A DNA stretch of 64,000 nt from Spongilla lacustris (Eukaryota > Porifera > Demospongiae > Spongillida > Spongillidae). Positions 42,105 through 54,395 of the stretch are shown in pieces (position 1 is the stretch's first letter; every line of letters starts with the position of its first letter). Where the stretch lies: the NCBI GenBank assembly GCA_949361645.1, contig OX442417.1:14063954-14127953 (forward strand). Direction: 5' to 3'. Under the pieces are notes generated by a model. It did no database searches and was not told where the DNA came from. It saw nothing but the letters and a program-made list of their open reading frames with translations. The position numbers were made by a program, and so were the translations under genes.

Positions 42105-42371
42105 AGCTCCATGTTCATCACCTACCTTCTGGAGCTGTACACCTGGTCCAATGACAGCTACACCAGAGATGTGGTCAGTGACCTCTGGCCCAATGCACAG
42201 CGAGCGGCCCAGTGGCACCTTGACATCACAGAGAACAATGGCTACCTGCCCTCTCACCTCGTCAGCACCTATGACATCCTGGGGCTGGACTCTTACAAGT
42301 ATGCCACATACAATGGAGTGTTTCACCTGCTGGCAATGAAGTCAGCAGAGAAGCTGGCATACCTGATGGGT
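42105..42371 (+). pseudogene. GH116 catalytic-domain exon, copy B (isolated)
   Basis: The same exon as 19355-19621: SSMFITYLLELYTWSNDS, LWPNAQRAAQWHLDITENNG, then SHLVSTYDILGLDSYKYAT up to KLAYLMG and a gttaat donor. DNA identity to copy A is high. The first 12 or so codons present in copy A are replaced by unrelated sequence ending in gtgcatgagtcag, which may act as a new acceptor. No other GH116 exon follows before the minisatellite, so it is a relic or lone duplicated exon. The intron after it holds the 42610-43206 array. Confidence 0.82.
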
Positions 42372-42609
42372 TAATCATGGATGGACCACTGGGTGGTGTA
42401 CATGGAAGATGGCCTTGTACCTGGTGGGAGGTGGGCGTGTATATTGTAATGTATGAGCATGACAGATGTTATGTCATTATGTGCATGTGTATAGAGTAGC
42501 TGGGATTGCTGTATGCTAATAAGAACGAATCCAGATTCATCTGTCAACCTATCGGTACATGTAGGTATACAATGTATATGATTGGATGTGGGCGTGCATA
42601 TGATGGTAA

Positions 42610-43206
42610 TGGCATAGGAGGTAGGTGTGTGCATGGTGTGTGCATGATGGTAGGTAGGTGTGTGCATGATGGGAGGTGTGTGTGTGCATGATGGGAGGTA
42701 GGTGTGTGCATGATGGTAGGTAGGTTTGTGCATGATGGGAGGTATAGGTGTGTGCATGATGGGAGGTAGGTGTGTGCATGATGGGAGGTGTGTGCATGAT
42801 GAGAGGTGTGTGCATGATGGGAGGTATAGGTGTGTGCATGATGGGAGGTGTGTGCATGATGGGAGGTATAGGTGTGTGCATGATGGAGGTATAGGTGTGT
42901 GCATGATGTGAGGTATAGGTGTGTGCATGATGGGAGGTGTGTGCATGATGGGAGGTGTGTGCATGATGGTAGGTAGGTGTGTGCATGATGGGAGTTGTCT
43001 GTGTGTGCATGATGGTAGGTGTGTGCATGATGGGAGGTGTCTGTGTGCATGATGGGAGGTAGGTGTGTGCATGATGGGAGGTAAGTGTGTGCAGGATGGG
43101 AGGTATAGGTGTGTGCAGGATGGGAGGTATAGGTGTGTGCATGATGGGAGGTAGGTGTGTGTATGATGGGAGGTGTGTGCATGATGGAAGGTATAGGTGT
43201 GTGCAT
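42610..43206. repeat. Minisatellite of the same unit as 1-715
   Basis: About 28 copies of tgtgtgcatgatgggaggta-type units with 2-4 bp length variants. Frames of 221-236 residues on the minus strand (SCTHLPP...) are repeat translations. Located in the former intron right after the GH116 copy B exon. Confidence 0.96.
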
Positions 43207-45214
43207 AAATACATGCTTAGAAAAAACTGTTAGGATGGCACATTCACACCACACTTAGTCTATTGATTCACACTGCACCCAAACATGTACTGTACATGCA
43301 AAAATGGGTGCCATCTTTAGGTAGGACTGCAGGACAACACCAAAGGTATAGATAAAAGGACATTCCCCTAAGCCCATCAAAAGCAGTGAAAACTAAATTA
43401 GTTATAGTTAGTGTGGCCAATGTGAAGAAGACCCCTGCATGCATTTGATAGTTACATCACCCTACCTCTCACAACATCTTCACCACACCTCTCTATTATC
43501 ATATCATATGTACCCTCATACTTCCTCATTATCCCTTTTCGCTCTCATTATCCACATCACAAAGCTTTCTCTCTGTGAATGACATTTGCCTACATTACAG
43601 CCACACATAGGAAAAGAGGAAGATAAGAGGGTGGATGAGAAGGTGAGGAGAGAATGTTGTGCAATAGCTTATGGGGGGTACATGATTGGCTTCCACTGTG
43701 CCAGTCATTTTCATGTACATACATGGTAGGCTGGATCCATTCAGCATACATGTATAATTATTTGCTATTACAGAAAAAGCAAATTTGTAGGGGCATGGCA
43801 GGGTGAGAGAGAATAACTTTGTATTGCATCGTTCTGTACCTAGGCATGTATGCTCTACCAGAGGCAACACTACATGTATATCAACTACATGCACACGTAA
43901 AAGACATCGTAAGATAATGTTCATGCAAAAAAAAAATTGCATTGCAACTCATAGATCATTTATGTCATGGGTTTATACAGCAGGACTGAGATAACTAGCT
44001 GAATGTTTCAAAGAAAGCACTATTGTTTGTACAGGAAGTTCAGGGGTGGTTTATAGAACTTTCCAGAACTACCAAAAGAAAAGCAATAATAATTTATATT
44101 ACCATTTCATTATGTACATTGTATTCTTAAAAAAATAGGAAGAAATGAAAAATAAAACATTTTGATGCGTCTAGAGACAGTCATTAGTAAGCATTAAAGT
44201 ACCACCCCTCAGTACCAATACTAGGAGTATCTGCACTTGTGCATGCAATTTTGTATGGCCCCCTAATCAAAACCTTTATTTGATGCGTGACCCTTACAGA
44301 TGCAGGCTCACCACTCAAACCCCAGTAAACGCAAGTTGTGCTGACATATTTGCTGGTGATGGTGTAGGCTTTGTCCCACCTGAAGGACAGCTAAGTGGCC
44401 ATGTGCGCTTTAAATAGAAAGGGGCCAGCCTCCTTATCTAATCCAATGAAAGGACAACTGGGATGAAGGTGTCTCTTCTGTCTTTTTCTGCATTCTCTTT
44501 TTCTCCTGCAAGCTAGATTTAGAAATGGCATTAATTGTTCATTTGCAGAGTAAATTTAATAAGTGCATTCACCTGTTGCTAAACACGTCTGATGCCAAAA
44601 GGTCAAGCTTTAATCCTGGATCTACTTGAACTGACAGTAGTTCCATTTACCATTGGTTCCTTGATGACTTGTGGCATCAGCTTATTGGCCAGTCTCCAAA
44701 TCAGTTGCAGAAGAACCAGTCTTCATACAGCCTAGAGCTATTAGTTAATTTTAAAAGTACATTACAACGAATGTTGATAATTTTATATGTATTGAATACA
44801 TTACTATTGAATCAAGATAAGTTTTGTAGACACATGTTATTCAGTCACTGTCTTTAAGAATCTAATTTCATTTTGAGCGATTTAAGGTTAAAATTAATTT
44901 TCCCACTGTACTTGATTTGGGATTCTGATCGATTGTAATGAACTATTAAAAAGCTACTCCTATTGCTGTTAAAGCTTTTAAAAACAATTAAGTATTTAAT
45001 CAAACCCTTTCATTCACTCTCAATAATGAATTCACTTTGACAATTTGGTTAAAAAATCAAAAGGATATAGGCCTTGCTAATTTGTACATAGGGACCTGTT
45101 GTCATCTAGTGTTTCTTTTCAATGAATCTAATTACCTGAAAAGCATAATATGATACTATTACATAGCATAAATGTGGTTCAACTAAACATAACAATGACA
45201 ATGATGTTTTTTTT
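43207..45214. other. Non-coding stretch between GH116 relic and P450 copy B
   Basis: 43205-43470 parallels 1023-1205 at the left edge. The rest is AT-rich, with no supported exon, and ends at the P450 stop codon. Confidence 0.4.
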
Positions 45215-48200
45215 TCAAAGCTGCTTCTCCCTGTCAGTAAACTTAATTTTCACCGGTTCATCGGCCTTTGTTAAAGCAAACTGTATCATCTTCAGTGACT
45301 GCTGTTGAGTAGAGAGCTTGAAGTTCCTTGATACCTGTGAATGCAGCATGAACTCTTATCATCAAAACACTGCATTGTAGGAAGAACATGTACTAACTGA
45401 CCATGCTAAGGAGAATGAATAACTCCAGTTCTGCTAGCCGACGTCCTAAAACCATAAGGAGAAAGAAACGTATCAGCATATTATTCATGCAACAATGCTC
45501 AGAACATCACCATAGCAACTTCGTGGACCAAATCCAAATGGCAGTGAGATAAAGGCATCCAGATCTTCAGTAGAGTCTTTGGACCAACGTTCTGGTTTGA
45601 AGGAGGTTGGGTCATCCACATATTTGGGATCTCGACTTGCAGTATATGTGATATATGCCATGTCAGTCTGAAATGTTACTCCTTATGGTACACAATGCTT
45701 ATCAAAGCAGTACTAACTTTTGCTGGTATCTGGTAGCCACAAATCTCAATTTCATGATCGATAATTCGCATTGTTCCATTAGCAGTTGGTTGCAGCCTAT
45801 AATAAAAAACCTTTCAGTTGATGTTAAATACTTTCCATTTCCCCTCACCTCATTATCTCCTTGATGCAGCTCCTGACAAGTGTCATCTTCTGAAGGTCAT
45901 CAAAGGAGGGAGAGTTTCTGTCTCCTAGCACAGAGGATACCTCCTGGTACAGCTTTTCCTGGAGCTCTTGTTGCTTGGCTACCTCGTGAAGCAAGAATGT
46001 GGCAGTGTTGGAACTCTGCCATTGTGAAACAATATGAAAGGTGCATCAAAATGAAGATCATATACAAACATGTAATGAATGTTATACGTATTCAGGCCTG
46101 CTCTGTTACCACCAGTCATTCCAATATGGCACAATCAGATTTACTGTATCAACTCCTGCTGCCAACATGTCACAGCTCAGCATCAAAATTTCTTTCTCTG
46201 AAAACTTCCCTTCAATGAGCCATTGTTCCATCATTGCTGAAATATAAACACCAAGTAATCTTAGTGGAGCCAGTACAGAGATCAGAACCTTACAAGCAAC
46301 TTTAGTCTCATCAACTCCAGAATTAATAGAATCAACTGCCTTGTCAAATTTATTCTTCATAACAGCTATTCCTGGATTGAAAACAATCACAAATGATCAT
46401 GCCCTAAATTAGTATTTTTTCGAATTGCCAAGGGGCTTAAAACATTGCATGAAAGAATTAGTTTTAACATTAGGCGAGATTATTTCATTACGTCCCATAG
46501 GCTATTGTATATGGAATTGTATTTACTTATATTACTCCTCCAGTATTAATGATAGAAATGCAGAAATTATGTTTTGATTTTTTTCCCTGTGGATATTGTA
46601 GCAAATACCTCAAGGCATAGTGCCTGGTTGAAACTAGAGTCACCTGAGGGTTAATGATGAACAGAAACTGGGAACTGGGATAAATCACAGTGCCCAAACA
46701 GTTTTTTTAATTTGATGAAGAAGCCAATTGGTGTACCCAATGATTGCTAGATATCTAAGGCTTTCAACACTGAAGATGACTTTCCAGCAAGGGCACCATC
46801 GTCAAGATACCAAGCGAGAAGAAATACATGTAAATCGGAGCAGCCAACATCAGACATGATGGTATTATCAAAGCAAATAGGAATGGTCCAGGGGGGGCTT
46901 ACGGCTGTATCAAAACCAGGATTGGGCCAGGTGGGTTGCGTGCTGTACGCTTTACGCTAGACCGATAAATGAGGATGCATCTATGTATAATAAAAATCGT
47001 TTGTGACCAAAGGGACTCCTGGAGGGTTGCAACCCCCAAACCCGCCCCCCCCCCCCCCCCCCCCCCCCGGATCCACTCCTGGTCGGCCATTCCAAAGCCG
47101 TCAACCATAAAGTCAATTGTTCAAAATTGAGTCAGCTATTACTCTTGCTAGAGATGGCTTGTACTATAAAGTTTCCCAGATAATAACATCCGCAGGATTA
47201 GCACCAAATTCGATGGAGACATGGCAATTTTTATACAATCTAAGCATCCAGAGGATCCAATTCTTTACCAACCTACAGTGACAGTGTCCACTGATCCTAT
47301 CAGACTTCCCAGTGATTTTAATAGAATGACGATTGTAAGGTCTTTTCCCAAATTGACTGTTGCAGCTCTGGCATGCATGTTCAACATATTCTGGATGCTG
47401 CCACCATTCTCTTGCCAACTTTTCAAGGGAACCCTCTCTCCCCCCCCCCCCCCCCCCCCCTCCCGGTGATTAGCTGTAGTGTATCCACAGAGACTGGGAA
47501 CGGGGTACATTCCAATGTTACGCCACACCCACTGGTGGGAATTATACGTGTTTTGTGCATTTGCCAGTTGTACCTGAAAGAAACATTTTAGTTGATGTTC
47601 TTCAAGCGCAAGCTGTGGAGTGGGGGGCATGCTAATAACTCTTTAGAAATTTTCGTTTTCATCTCAGTAAGCTAAAGATCTTACTTGTCCCATACTTAGT
47701 AGTGCGTTGGTAGTGGGTTAGGTGAAAAATGCTTGGAACAGTTACATGCATTCGCTGTCGTTGAATCATTCCCACCAGTTGGAATGCACCTCGTTGCCCG
47801 TCTCTATGGATACTTATCTATACGTTTTGTATTGCAGCTATGTAACATATCTGGCTAATTATAGTGTGACAGTGTATGCAGCAGAACAAAGAAAACATGC
47901 TGCAAATGGCCCCCACCTATGGTAAGAATCGGCTAGATAGGTGGACATGATGATGGGGATATCATCTAATCTATTACATATTAAATTTTCAAAACAGAAA
48001 ATGTCCCCTGTATATTAAATGTTCAAAACTTAAAACAATATCCAGTGCGCATGCTTTAAAGTTTTATAACTGTATGCGTAACACAGCTACAACATTGCAA
48101 GCTACGCGCACAATGCACAGTGAATACAAACATAAACATTAACATACCATACTCATGTATGCGAGTAATTGCTTGTACAAAGCGTCGATAGGTTTTAGTT

Positions 48201-51200
48201 GGAATATATTTGTACAAAGGTGGTCCAATATGGAGAGTGAATAATAACTCAAAGAATGCAATGGCAGCATTCTGAAATTCCAGCAGATCCTTTCTGGATT
48301 CATCAAAAGTGTTCAATTTCTCTCCATATACCATGTAACCCATTCCTGTAATTAGAGGTGTGAACACAAATTTTTTACTTCAAGTCCTGTCTCTTAACAT
48401 ATGCACAAATCACAGCTAACCTTGGAATGCCCACTTCAAATTTGCACTGTGAACATCTTCCACATAGCCATCAGGACCTCTCTTGTGTCTGATGTACTCC
48501 ACAAAGCTGTCTCCAATCTCACACAGTCCTGGTGCATAGTTGGCCACACGTTGTGGGACAATCTGCTTGGATGCAGATGACCTGAGGTGCTTCCATTCCT
48601 TGCCTCCACTGTGCAAAAAGTAAAAGTAAATTTGGCAGTCATGGGGTTCAAATTTTGAAGGGGTTGATTGTATAAAAGCTGTTAGATCATGCTTGGATGT
48701 GTTGTAAACTGGAATCTCTCTCCATGTGTTTAAATGGTCATGCATTTTGAAATGGATATTGCACAGGTCCCCATGCAAATAGTTCTAACATTTTGTATCT
48801 TGTATTTTGTTCCATTACGAACTTTATCTTTTTTTTACTCCGTCCTCTATAGAATGTAGTCATGTAGTTATGTAACAAAACTTAATAGTGTGCAAAGGCA
48901 ACTCGATTTTTTTAAGAAGGGGCAAAGATGGTTTCCATACAAATAAACATCCCAGAAAAAAAGGTTCTGTAATTGTGGAAGCTGAAAACCTTGGAAGTCA
49001 TTCATTTTTGGTTATCCTACATGACCAGAAAGAAGATTAACAGAGCAACAGATCTTCTCTATTACATTCTCTGCTCTTTGCTTGGGGGGGGGGGGGGGGG
49101 GGGGGCACAGATGAATAAAATCTTTATACCGAAGGCCCACTCCTGGACCAGTATTATAACACTACTACCACTTCTAAATCAGATGAAATCAATGTCCTGC
49201 AGTGCAGACTTACATTGAACTCAATGTTTTTTAGTACCTTTGCACATCATATGGAAGAACCTATGCAAAGATTTTCATTAAAAAGACTTACAAAGTAGTG
49301 ATAAAAAATAAAGCTACAACATGTTAATAATATTGATGATATGACATAAACAACAAGGTTACATATTTTTGATAAGGATATGGTGCTGGTGGCTGCTGGG
49401 TCATTGTGTTTTGTGCTTCATGTTTAAACTGAACCATGCATGCATATACATGATATTATGTGTGTCCATTTATTATCTGTGACATGTTAAGATGTATATA
49501 ACTAAGGTTCTGTGCCAGGGTATGCATAAATATTGTTAAGAAAGGATGCTGTTTATGAATCCATTAAGTCAGTGTCAGTTTAATTTCACAGGTGGCTGGT
49601 GCCTTCGTATTACAACCCAATTTTTAAAACATACTAAGAGTTAGGCCTGGATGTCATGGAGCTTTCAAATGACTACTAAAATGTACCGTAGGAAATGGAA
49701 AAATGCTGTTTTCATGGCTACTGTTATACTGTAGAGATTCAGACATACACTTACGCAAATCCCATGGTAACTGGAACATTAATATTCTTATAAATCCAGT
49801 CCATCTTTTTCTCCCCAGTGCCCCGAGCTGGATACTTCCCTTCAGCCCTAAACATCTTAGCAGCACCCTCTGGTGTGCCTATCACCACCATGGGTTTTCC
49901 TGTGGCAGAAGGAAGAGTATAGTTGTCAACCACAACATTCAACTACGTAATATCATAAACATTACATGTACACTAATAGAGGGCTCGTATGAAAGAAGAA
50001 ATAGACCTGAATGTGGCATAGCAATTTACATACCAAAAACGATCTGCATGATTGTTGGTTGGTGTGTCAGACTTAGGCTTAGTCAGAGCTCTATTTCTAC
50101 CTTGATATGCAATGTTTTTATACATCGCAATTATGAACATTATACTATCTATTAGACAAAGACTGATTAATAATAGGAATAACTTTTTTTATTGATGGAG
50201 AGTTTACCCAATCCAGCATGCTTTGGACTGCAGAAAATGTGGTTTGATATCATCCTATGGCACAATGAGGTGAGCGGAGATGCTTTGGGTGATCTTGCAT
50301 CCATTGCATTTAGGGATGTGATCAGCTTACGTGGAGAAATGGGGAGTTGCAACCCGTGGGTTAGCGATCTTTGCACTCACGACATGGAAAATTATTAGAG
50401 CACCAAAATCAATTTCTACATAGAGAGATGATGTATGAACAAGTGTACGAGATTTTGAAACAGAAAATATTTTTACCGTTACGAAAAAATAGTACTGACT
50501 GCTTTAATTGGTAAACGTAGAATATTTATTGTGGCAAAAGGGTGCTTTTGTTCATGGACAATATCCATGGTACAATTTTTAAAAATCAAATCTTCAAAAT
50601 TCTGCATATAGAACACCCTGAGCAATTGGATTAATTGTTGCCTTACATGCAAGAGGTTACACCTTACCTGTGGAACTGCAAGTCTGCAACTCACCCATAA
50701 TTGTCACCTTGACAATAGGACCGTACTTAACCAGTAGTCGGTGGAAGTAATTCTCGTCCCCAGCTTTGGACATGTTGCGCATCATATCGAATAACGATCC
50801 GACTAACGGTAGACCTTTGGGGCCTGTTTTAAAAAGAAACATTAATAAAGAAACTTAGGAGCGTTATAAAAAATTAATATTGTACGTTTTGCATATTATA
50901 TCCAAGGGCTTAGACGATAAGTGTCGTTTCCGACGTCACCTAGTCTACATGTACATGTACGCTCTTTTGTTCTTGCAATGCATTGTGTCACGTTCTCGGA
51001 CCTTTGCGTAATAGAATGGCAACGATCCTCCGGCTGATTCAGTTCTTGATCAAACTATGCTGCCAGCAGTATAAAGCTTGACATAATGGTTTTAAAACGA
51101 CTTCTGGTATGACAGACTCTGTCAAGCCGTCGGAGGAACACTGTCCGAGCGGGAAGAAATGATTCCGAACGTTGCCATTTTGGTCCGCAAACGTGACACA

Positions 51201-51398
51201 ATGTCTCCGGTGTTTTTATTATTATTATTTTTTCGTTCCGATCTTTCTTGGTACACCTACGGGTCCATTTTGCGCCTACGAATGAATGTATTACTTACCT
51301 GGTATGTCTGAAAACGGTTTGAGGCTTTGGCTCGCAAAGCGGCGCTGCGTCAACACCCGAAGAAGGCAATATCGTCCGAGCATGTGATATTGCGCCAT
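45215..51398 (-). CDS. Mitochondrial-clan cytochrome P450, copy B (12 exons, 498 aa)
   Basis: Exons on the minus strand: 51398-51299, 50823-50695, 49899-49755, 48608-48421, 48345-48148, 46371-46294, 46236-46145, 46015-45849, 45796-45718, 45667-45511, 45445-45402 and 45334-45215; all GT-AG. They join to 498 residues without a stop. The N-terminus (MAQYHMLGRYCLLRVLTQRR) again looks like a mitochondrial presequence. Signatures: WKHLRS, AAGVDTSSNT (helix I), KEIMR (ExxR), FKPERW, and FGFGPRSCYGRRLAE with the heme Cys. It ends REKQL, where copy A ends REKQC. All exon lengths except the first equal those of copy A, while introns differ greatly, so the duplication is old enough for introns to be remodelled but coding selection has held. 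It should be a ferredoxin-dependent monooxygenase; the substrate is unknown. Confidence 0.92.
46655..46840 (-). pseudogene. LINE-like RT fragment (YLDDG box) in P450-B intron 5
   Basis: The minus strand reads LAWYLDDGALAGKSSSVLKA and then, after a stop, TPIGFFIKLKKLFGHCD. This is the catalytic D-D box and the following helix of a non-LTR reverse transcriptase, similar to 25650. Confidence 0.75.
47040..47068. repeat. Poly-C tract
   Basis: A homopolymer run of more than 20 C. Similar C/G runs occur at 47440-47460 and 49084-49105, all in P450-B introns; such runs are also prone to assembly error. Confidence 0.9.
47860..47935 (+). pseudogene. Small LINE-like 3' domain relic
   Basis: The + frame reads VYAAEQRKHAANGPHLW, the KH-AN(D) signature of the family seen at 24440 and 40570, here in the opposite orientation. 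Confidence 0.5.
50165..50400. other. Unassigned block in P450-B intron 2
   Basis: A GC-richer segment with frames of about 68 residues on both strands, no motif recognised. It may be part of a transposon. Confidence 0.3.
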
Positions 51399-51849
51399 TG
51401 TTCAGCCAGGCGTATCGCTTTTTACGAATTGATTGTAGACAAAGGCTAGGCTAGCAACAACAACAACAACAAAAAAAAGTATGCGGGATGTCCCTCCTCA
51501 CTTTAAAGTGGTAACAATCACTTGTTTGCGCTCCCGGTGATTATCTATTGGAACGTCCACGACGCCATAATTCGGTATAGGTGTTTTGATTATTATTATT
51601 CAGTATTACTATTTTATTCTTTTACCGCTATAACTCAGTAACTTGAATCCAAACACATTTAAAATACTCAACTATTATTATTGTAACTATTATCCATATA
51701 CATGTACAAAATTACAGGGGAAAAAATAATCTTCACTGAATGTCTTCACTGAATGCTGGCCAACAGAATTAACCCATTACAGATACAGCGTATCCTCAGC
51801 GGACAGCATTTGAAGCAGGTAAGAGCCTAGGAATTGTACTCTCCCGGTG
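51399..51849. other. 5' flank of P450-B
   Basis: Contains an aac trinucleotide run at 51449-51470 and AT-rich sequence. The promoter of copy B is expected here but no element can be defined. Confidence 0.4.
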
Positions 51850-52724
51850 CAGTGTTGCCGCGGTCCACTACTTTTCAGTGGACCGTGGACCGCGGTCAAA
51901 CCTAAGTAGCCAGACCGTGACCGGACCGCGACCGTGCACAAATCAAACAATCCAGGACCGTGACCGTCGGTCGGACCGACGGTCGGACCGCGGTCCACAA
52001 TGCTGATAATATAAATCCAAGAAAGGCAATGCAAATGCAACAATGACAACACATACATACACACACACATTATGAAACATACAACAAAGTACAAAGTCTG
52101 AAAAAACAATGCTATTTCCAGAAGTATTGATTGTGGCGTAAGTCTTTCTGGAAGCAGGCGCCATCTTTTTTTGTCGGTTATGTTTTTGGCCGTGGAAAAA
52201 ACCCTTTCAGAGGAAGCTGATGAAGCGGGGATGGCCAAGTATTTTTTTGCAAGCACTGATATAATGGAATAATTAGTAGCATTAACAGACCACCAGTTAA
52301 GTGGGTCCAATCCTGTCAGATGATCTGACTCTGGCACTGCCAGATACCTACATGTACAAATCAACATTATCATAATACATAACATTTCAACATTCATTTT
52401 TGAAGTACCTTTTTAGTTCTTCATCAACACGATCATCAACAGTGTTAGACTGAAAATAGCTGTGTTGGTGTTGGTAAAGCAAAACTGAAAAGTAACTTTG
52501 CTTCCTCAAACACACTTGACAGCTTTGTCTTCTTTTGTCCATGCGTATTTAGGCGTGGGTACGAGGGGGACCGCGGTCAGACCGTCGGTCCAGTACTGCT
52601 TGGACCGTGACCGTCCGTGACCGTCCGTGAATGAAAATAATAAGGACCGAGGCTCGCGGTCCAGCTAAAAATGGCGAGGACTGCGGTCCGGACCGTCGGT
52701 CCCGGTCGGACCGCGGCAACACTG
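51850..52724 (-). mobile_element. hAT element, 875 bp, internally deleted, carrying only the C-terminal dimerisation domain
   Basis: The termini CAGTGTTGCCGCGGTCC and GGACCGCGGCAACACTG are exact inverses, flanked by the 8-bp duplication tcccggtg (51842-51849 and 52725-52732). Subterminal zones on both sides are packed with ggaccg/cggtcc motifs. On the minus strand, about 52345-52110, a hATC domain is recognisable: DPLNWWSVNATNYSIISVLA, then KKYLAIPASSASSERVFSTA. The BED finger and RNase-H-like catalytic core are missing, so it is non-autonomous. Confidence 0.93.
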
Positions 52725-52732
52725 TCCCGGTG

Positions 52733-53330
52733 TCTGTTTACTAGACAATGCATTACCAAGCGCCTCAGTTCAGAAATTTTTTACTCACTGATCCCAAAAC
52801 TCCTGAAATCTCAGACTTAATTAACACATGATCTGATTTGTGCTTAGCTTGATTGGCCACTCCTCCCGCCTCTGCAGCTGCAATAGCAGGACAGGGGCAT
52901 ATGACAAGGAGCTTACCACCATGCACACCTCAAGGGTACCATGCACCAGAACAGAAAAGGCCGGAAGGTTCCAAGTGAGATTGAATCTGGGCAGCAGTCA
53001 TGGCCCTGTGGATTATATTATTTGGTCGCTTCAGAACCGCAATGGTTGACAACTGTGAGGTGTATATTTAAAAAAAATGCTTCTGGGCCATATAAGAAGA
53101 CCCAGTGAAGTGTATTTAGCCATATATTATAGTCCTGATTCATTGTTGCATGCAACCATTTGGATAAAAATTTCATTTCTCAATCTGCACGTTCTTAGTT
53201 TTCCTTTCAATCCTCACTGAAATCTTCCAATGCTTTCCCATGCATGTTTCATGAGTGTGCTTCAGTATAGGAAAATTACTGCAACCTATATTAGGTGGTG
53301 TATGGAATAATTTGTCTGTCTTCTTAATAC
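52733..53330. other. No recognised gene
   Basis: The + frame 52840-53049 (69 residues) is open but has no recognisable motif. The rest is AT-rich. Confidence 0.35.
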
Positions 53331-53331
53331 T

Positions 53332-53724
53332 TCATTGTTTATTTAGCTTCTCCTTGTAGCAGTTGACTTTAAGTAATTCGTTCATTCCGAGTCTGAGGTG
53401 ATGCCGGCTAATAGCCTGATTATGAATAAATTTGTTTCCACTATTCTTTAGGTTTGTGATAAACCTATAATATGCATACATGGTGGTCATGCTGTGATCC
53501 TCATTGTTAGAATTTAAAAAAAAGTTAGCATGCAATAAGGGCCGTAGATCGGCTCCCCCGAATACACAAAGGAGAAGTTCAGATGGCACTGATAATTTGA
53601 AATCCAATTTCATTTTTGAAAATCTTGTTGCCTTTCTTTTGCCGGCTTGTTCTGGAAAGTTAATTCTATTAAAACCTCCATTGAAAATGTCAACAAGCAA
53701 TATTCTTGCTTTGAAACAGTCCAA
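53332..53724 (-). CDS. Unidentified 130-residue open frame
   Basis: A minus frame with a fairly balanced composition and basic C-terminus (RHHLRLGMNELLKVNCYKEK). It has no signal peptide, membrane span or known motif. It could be part of a mobile element or a chance frame; no exon partners found. Confidence 0.25.
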   Translation of the reverse strand: MDCFKARILLVDIFNGGFNRINFPEQAGKRKATRFSKMKLDFKLSVPSELLLCVFGGADLRPLLHANFFLNSNNEDHSMTTMYAYYRFITNLKNSGNKFIHNQAISRHHLRLGMNELLKVNCYKEKLNKQ

Positions 53725-53949
53725 TTGCTAAGAACCTATGACATTAATGATTTGCAGTGCAAAAAAAAATGTATTGCTTGGATTTCATTATGACCACTAA
53801 CAATAATAAAATAAAATCCTACCAAAATGTCTACATCAACAATGTTTAGGATATTATTACACCTGATGCAATTTGGGGCTAGTTTGGAAATACAAAGTGT
53901 TATTGGATGATTTTGCTAAATCAATTGTTTATCAGACTTTAGTAACTCC

Positions 53950-54030
53950 CAATCCCAACATTGGATGAGTGGCACATCATATCAAATAGTGATCTTACTA
54001 ATGGCAGATCTTTGGGACTGTTTACACTCC
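53950..54030 (-). pseudogene. Relic of P450 exon 2 (third P450 copy)
   Basis: The minus strand reads PKDLPLVRSLFDMM, preceded by an intact-looking acceptor region (gtgtaaacag). It matches exon 2 of both P450 genes (PKGLPLVGSLFD-M). Similarity fades after about 60 bp. The orientation is the same as copy B. No other P450 exon is seen near it. Confidence 0.75.
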
Positions 54031-54395
54031 TGCAGGACAACCTACCTAGTGCTCAAGTCAAAGCAGAGATAATATTCTATTATAAAACCAATCAAATACA
54101 TGTAAGTATAGTTGGGAGTCAGTATATTGAGTCTTAAGAAACCTTTTGGCTGAGCTCATGATCATCCAGCCATTGGAATTTTAACCAGGAATATGTAATA
54201 ACAATTTAATAGAGCCCTTACTGCAAATTTGGACAGAATGGTTACTGAGGAAGTCTCTACAGATTAAAATTCTATGTTCATTTCAGCTGAGCAAAAATTA
54301 CACTACATGTACATGTTAGGCAATGGAATTAATAAACTACACTTGAAACTGCAAAGTCATATATGTTTCAGCTGGTCTCTGTGGTACGTATGACA

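Noticed and set aside
42371..43254. Frames of 221-236 residues rich in SCTHLPP / HHAHTY
   Set aside because: Minisatellite translation on the minus strand, with no start context, splice signals or domain.
47221..47591. Frames at 47221-47469 (+) and 47265-47630 (-) in P450-B intron 5
   Set aside because: They overlap a poly-C run, lie within an intron and have no recognisable motif.
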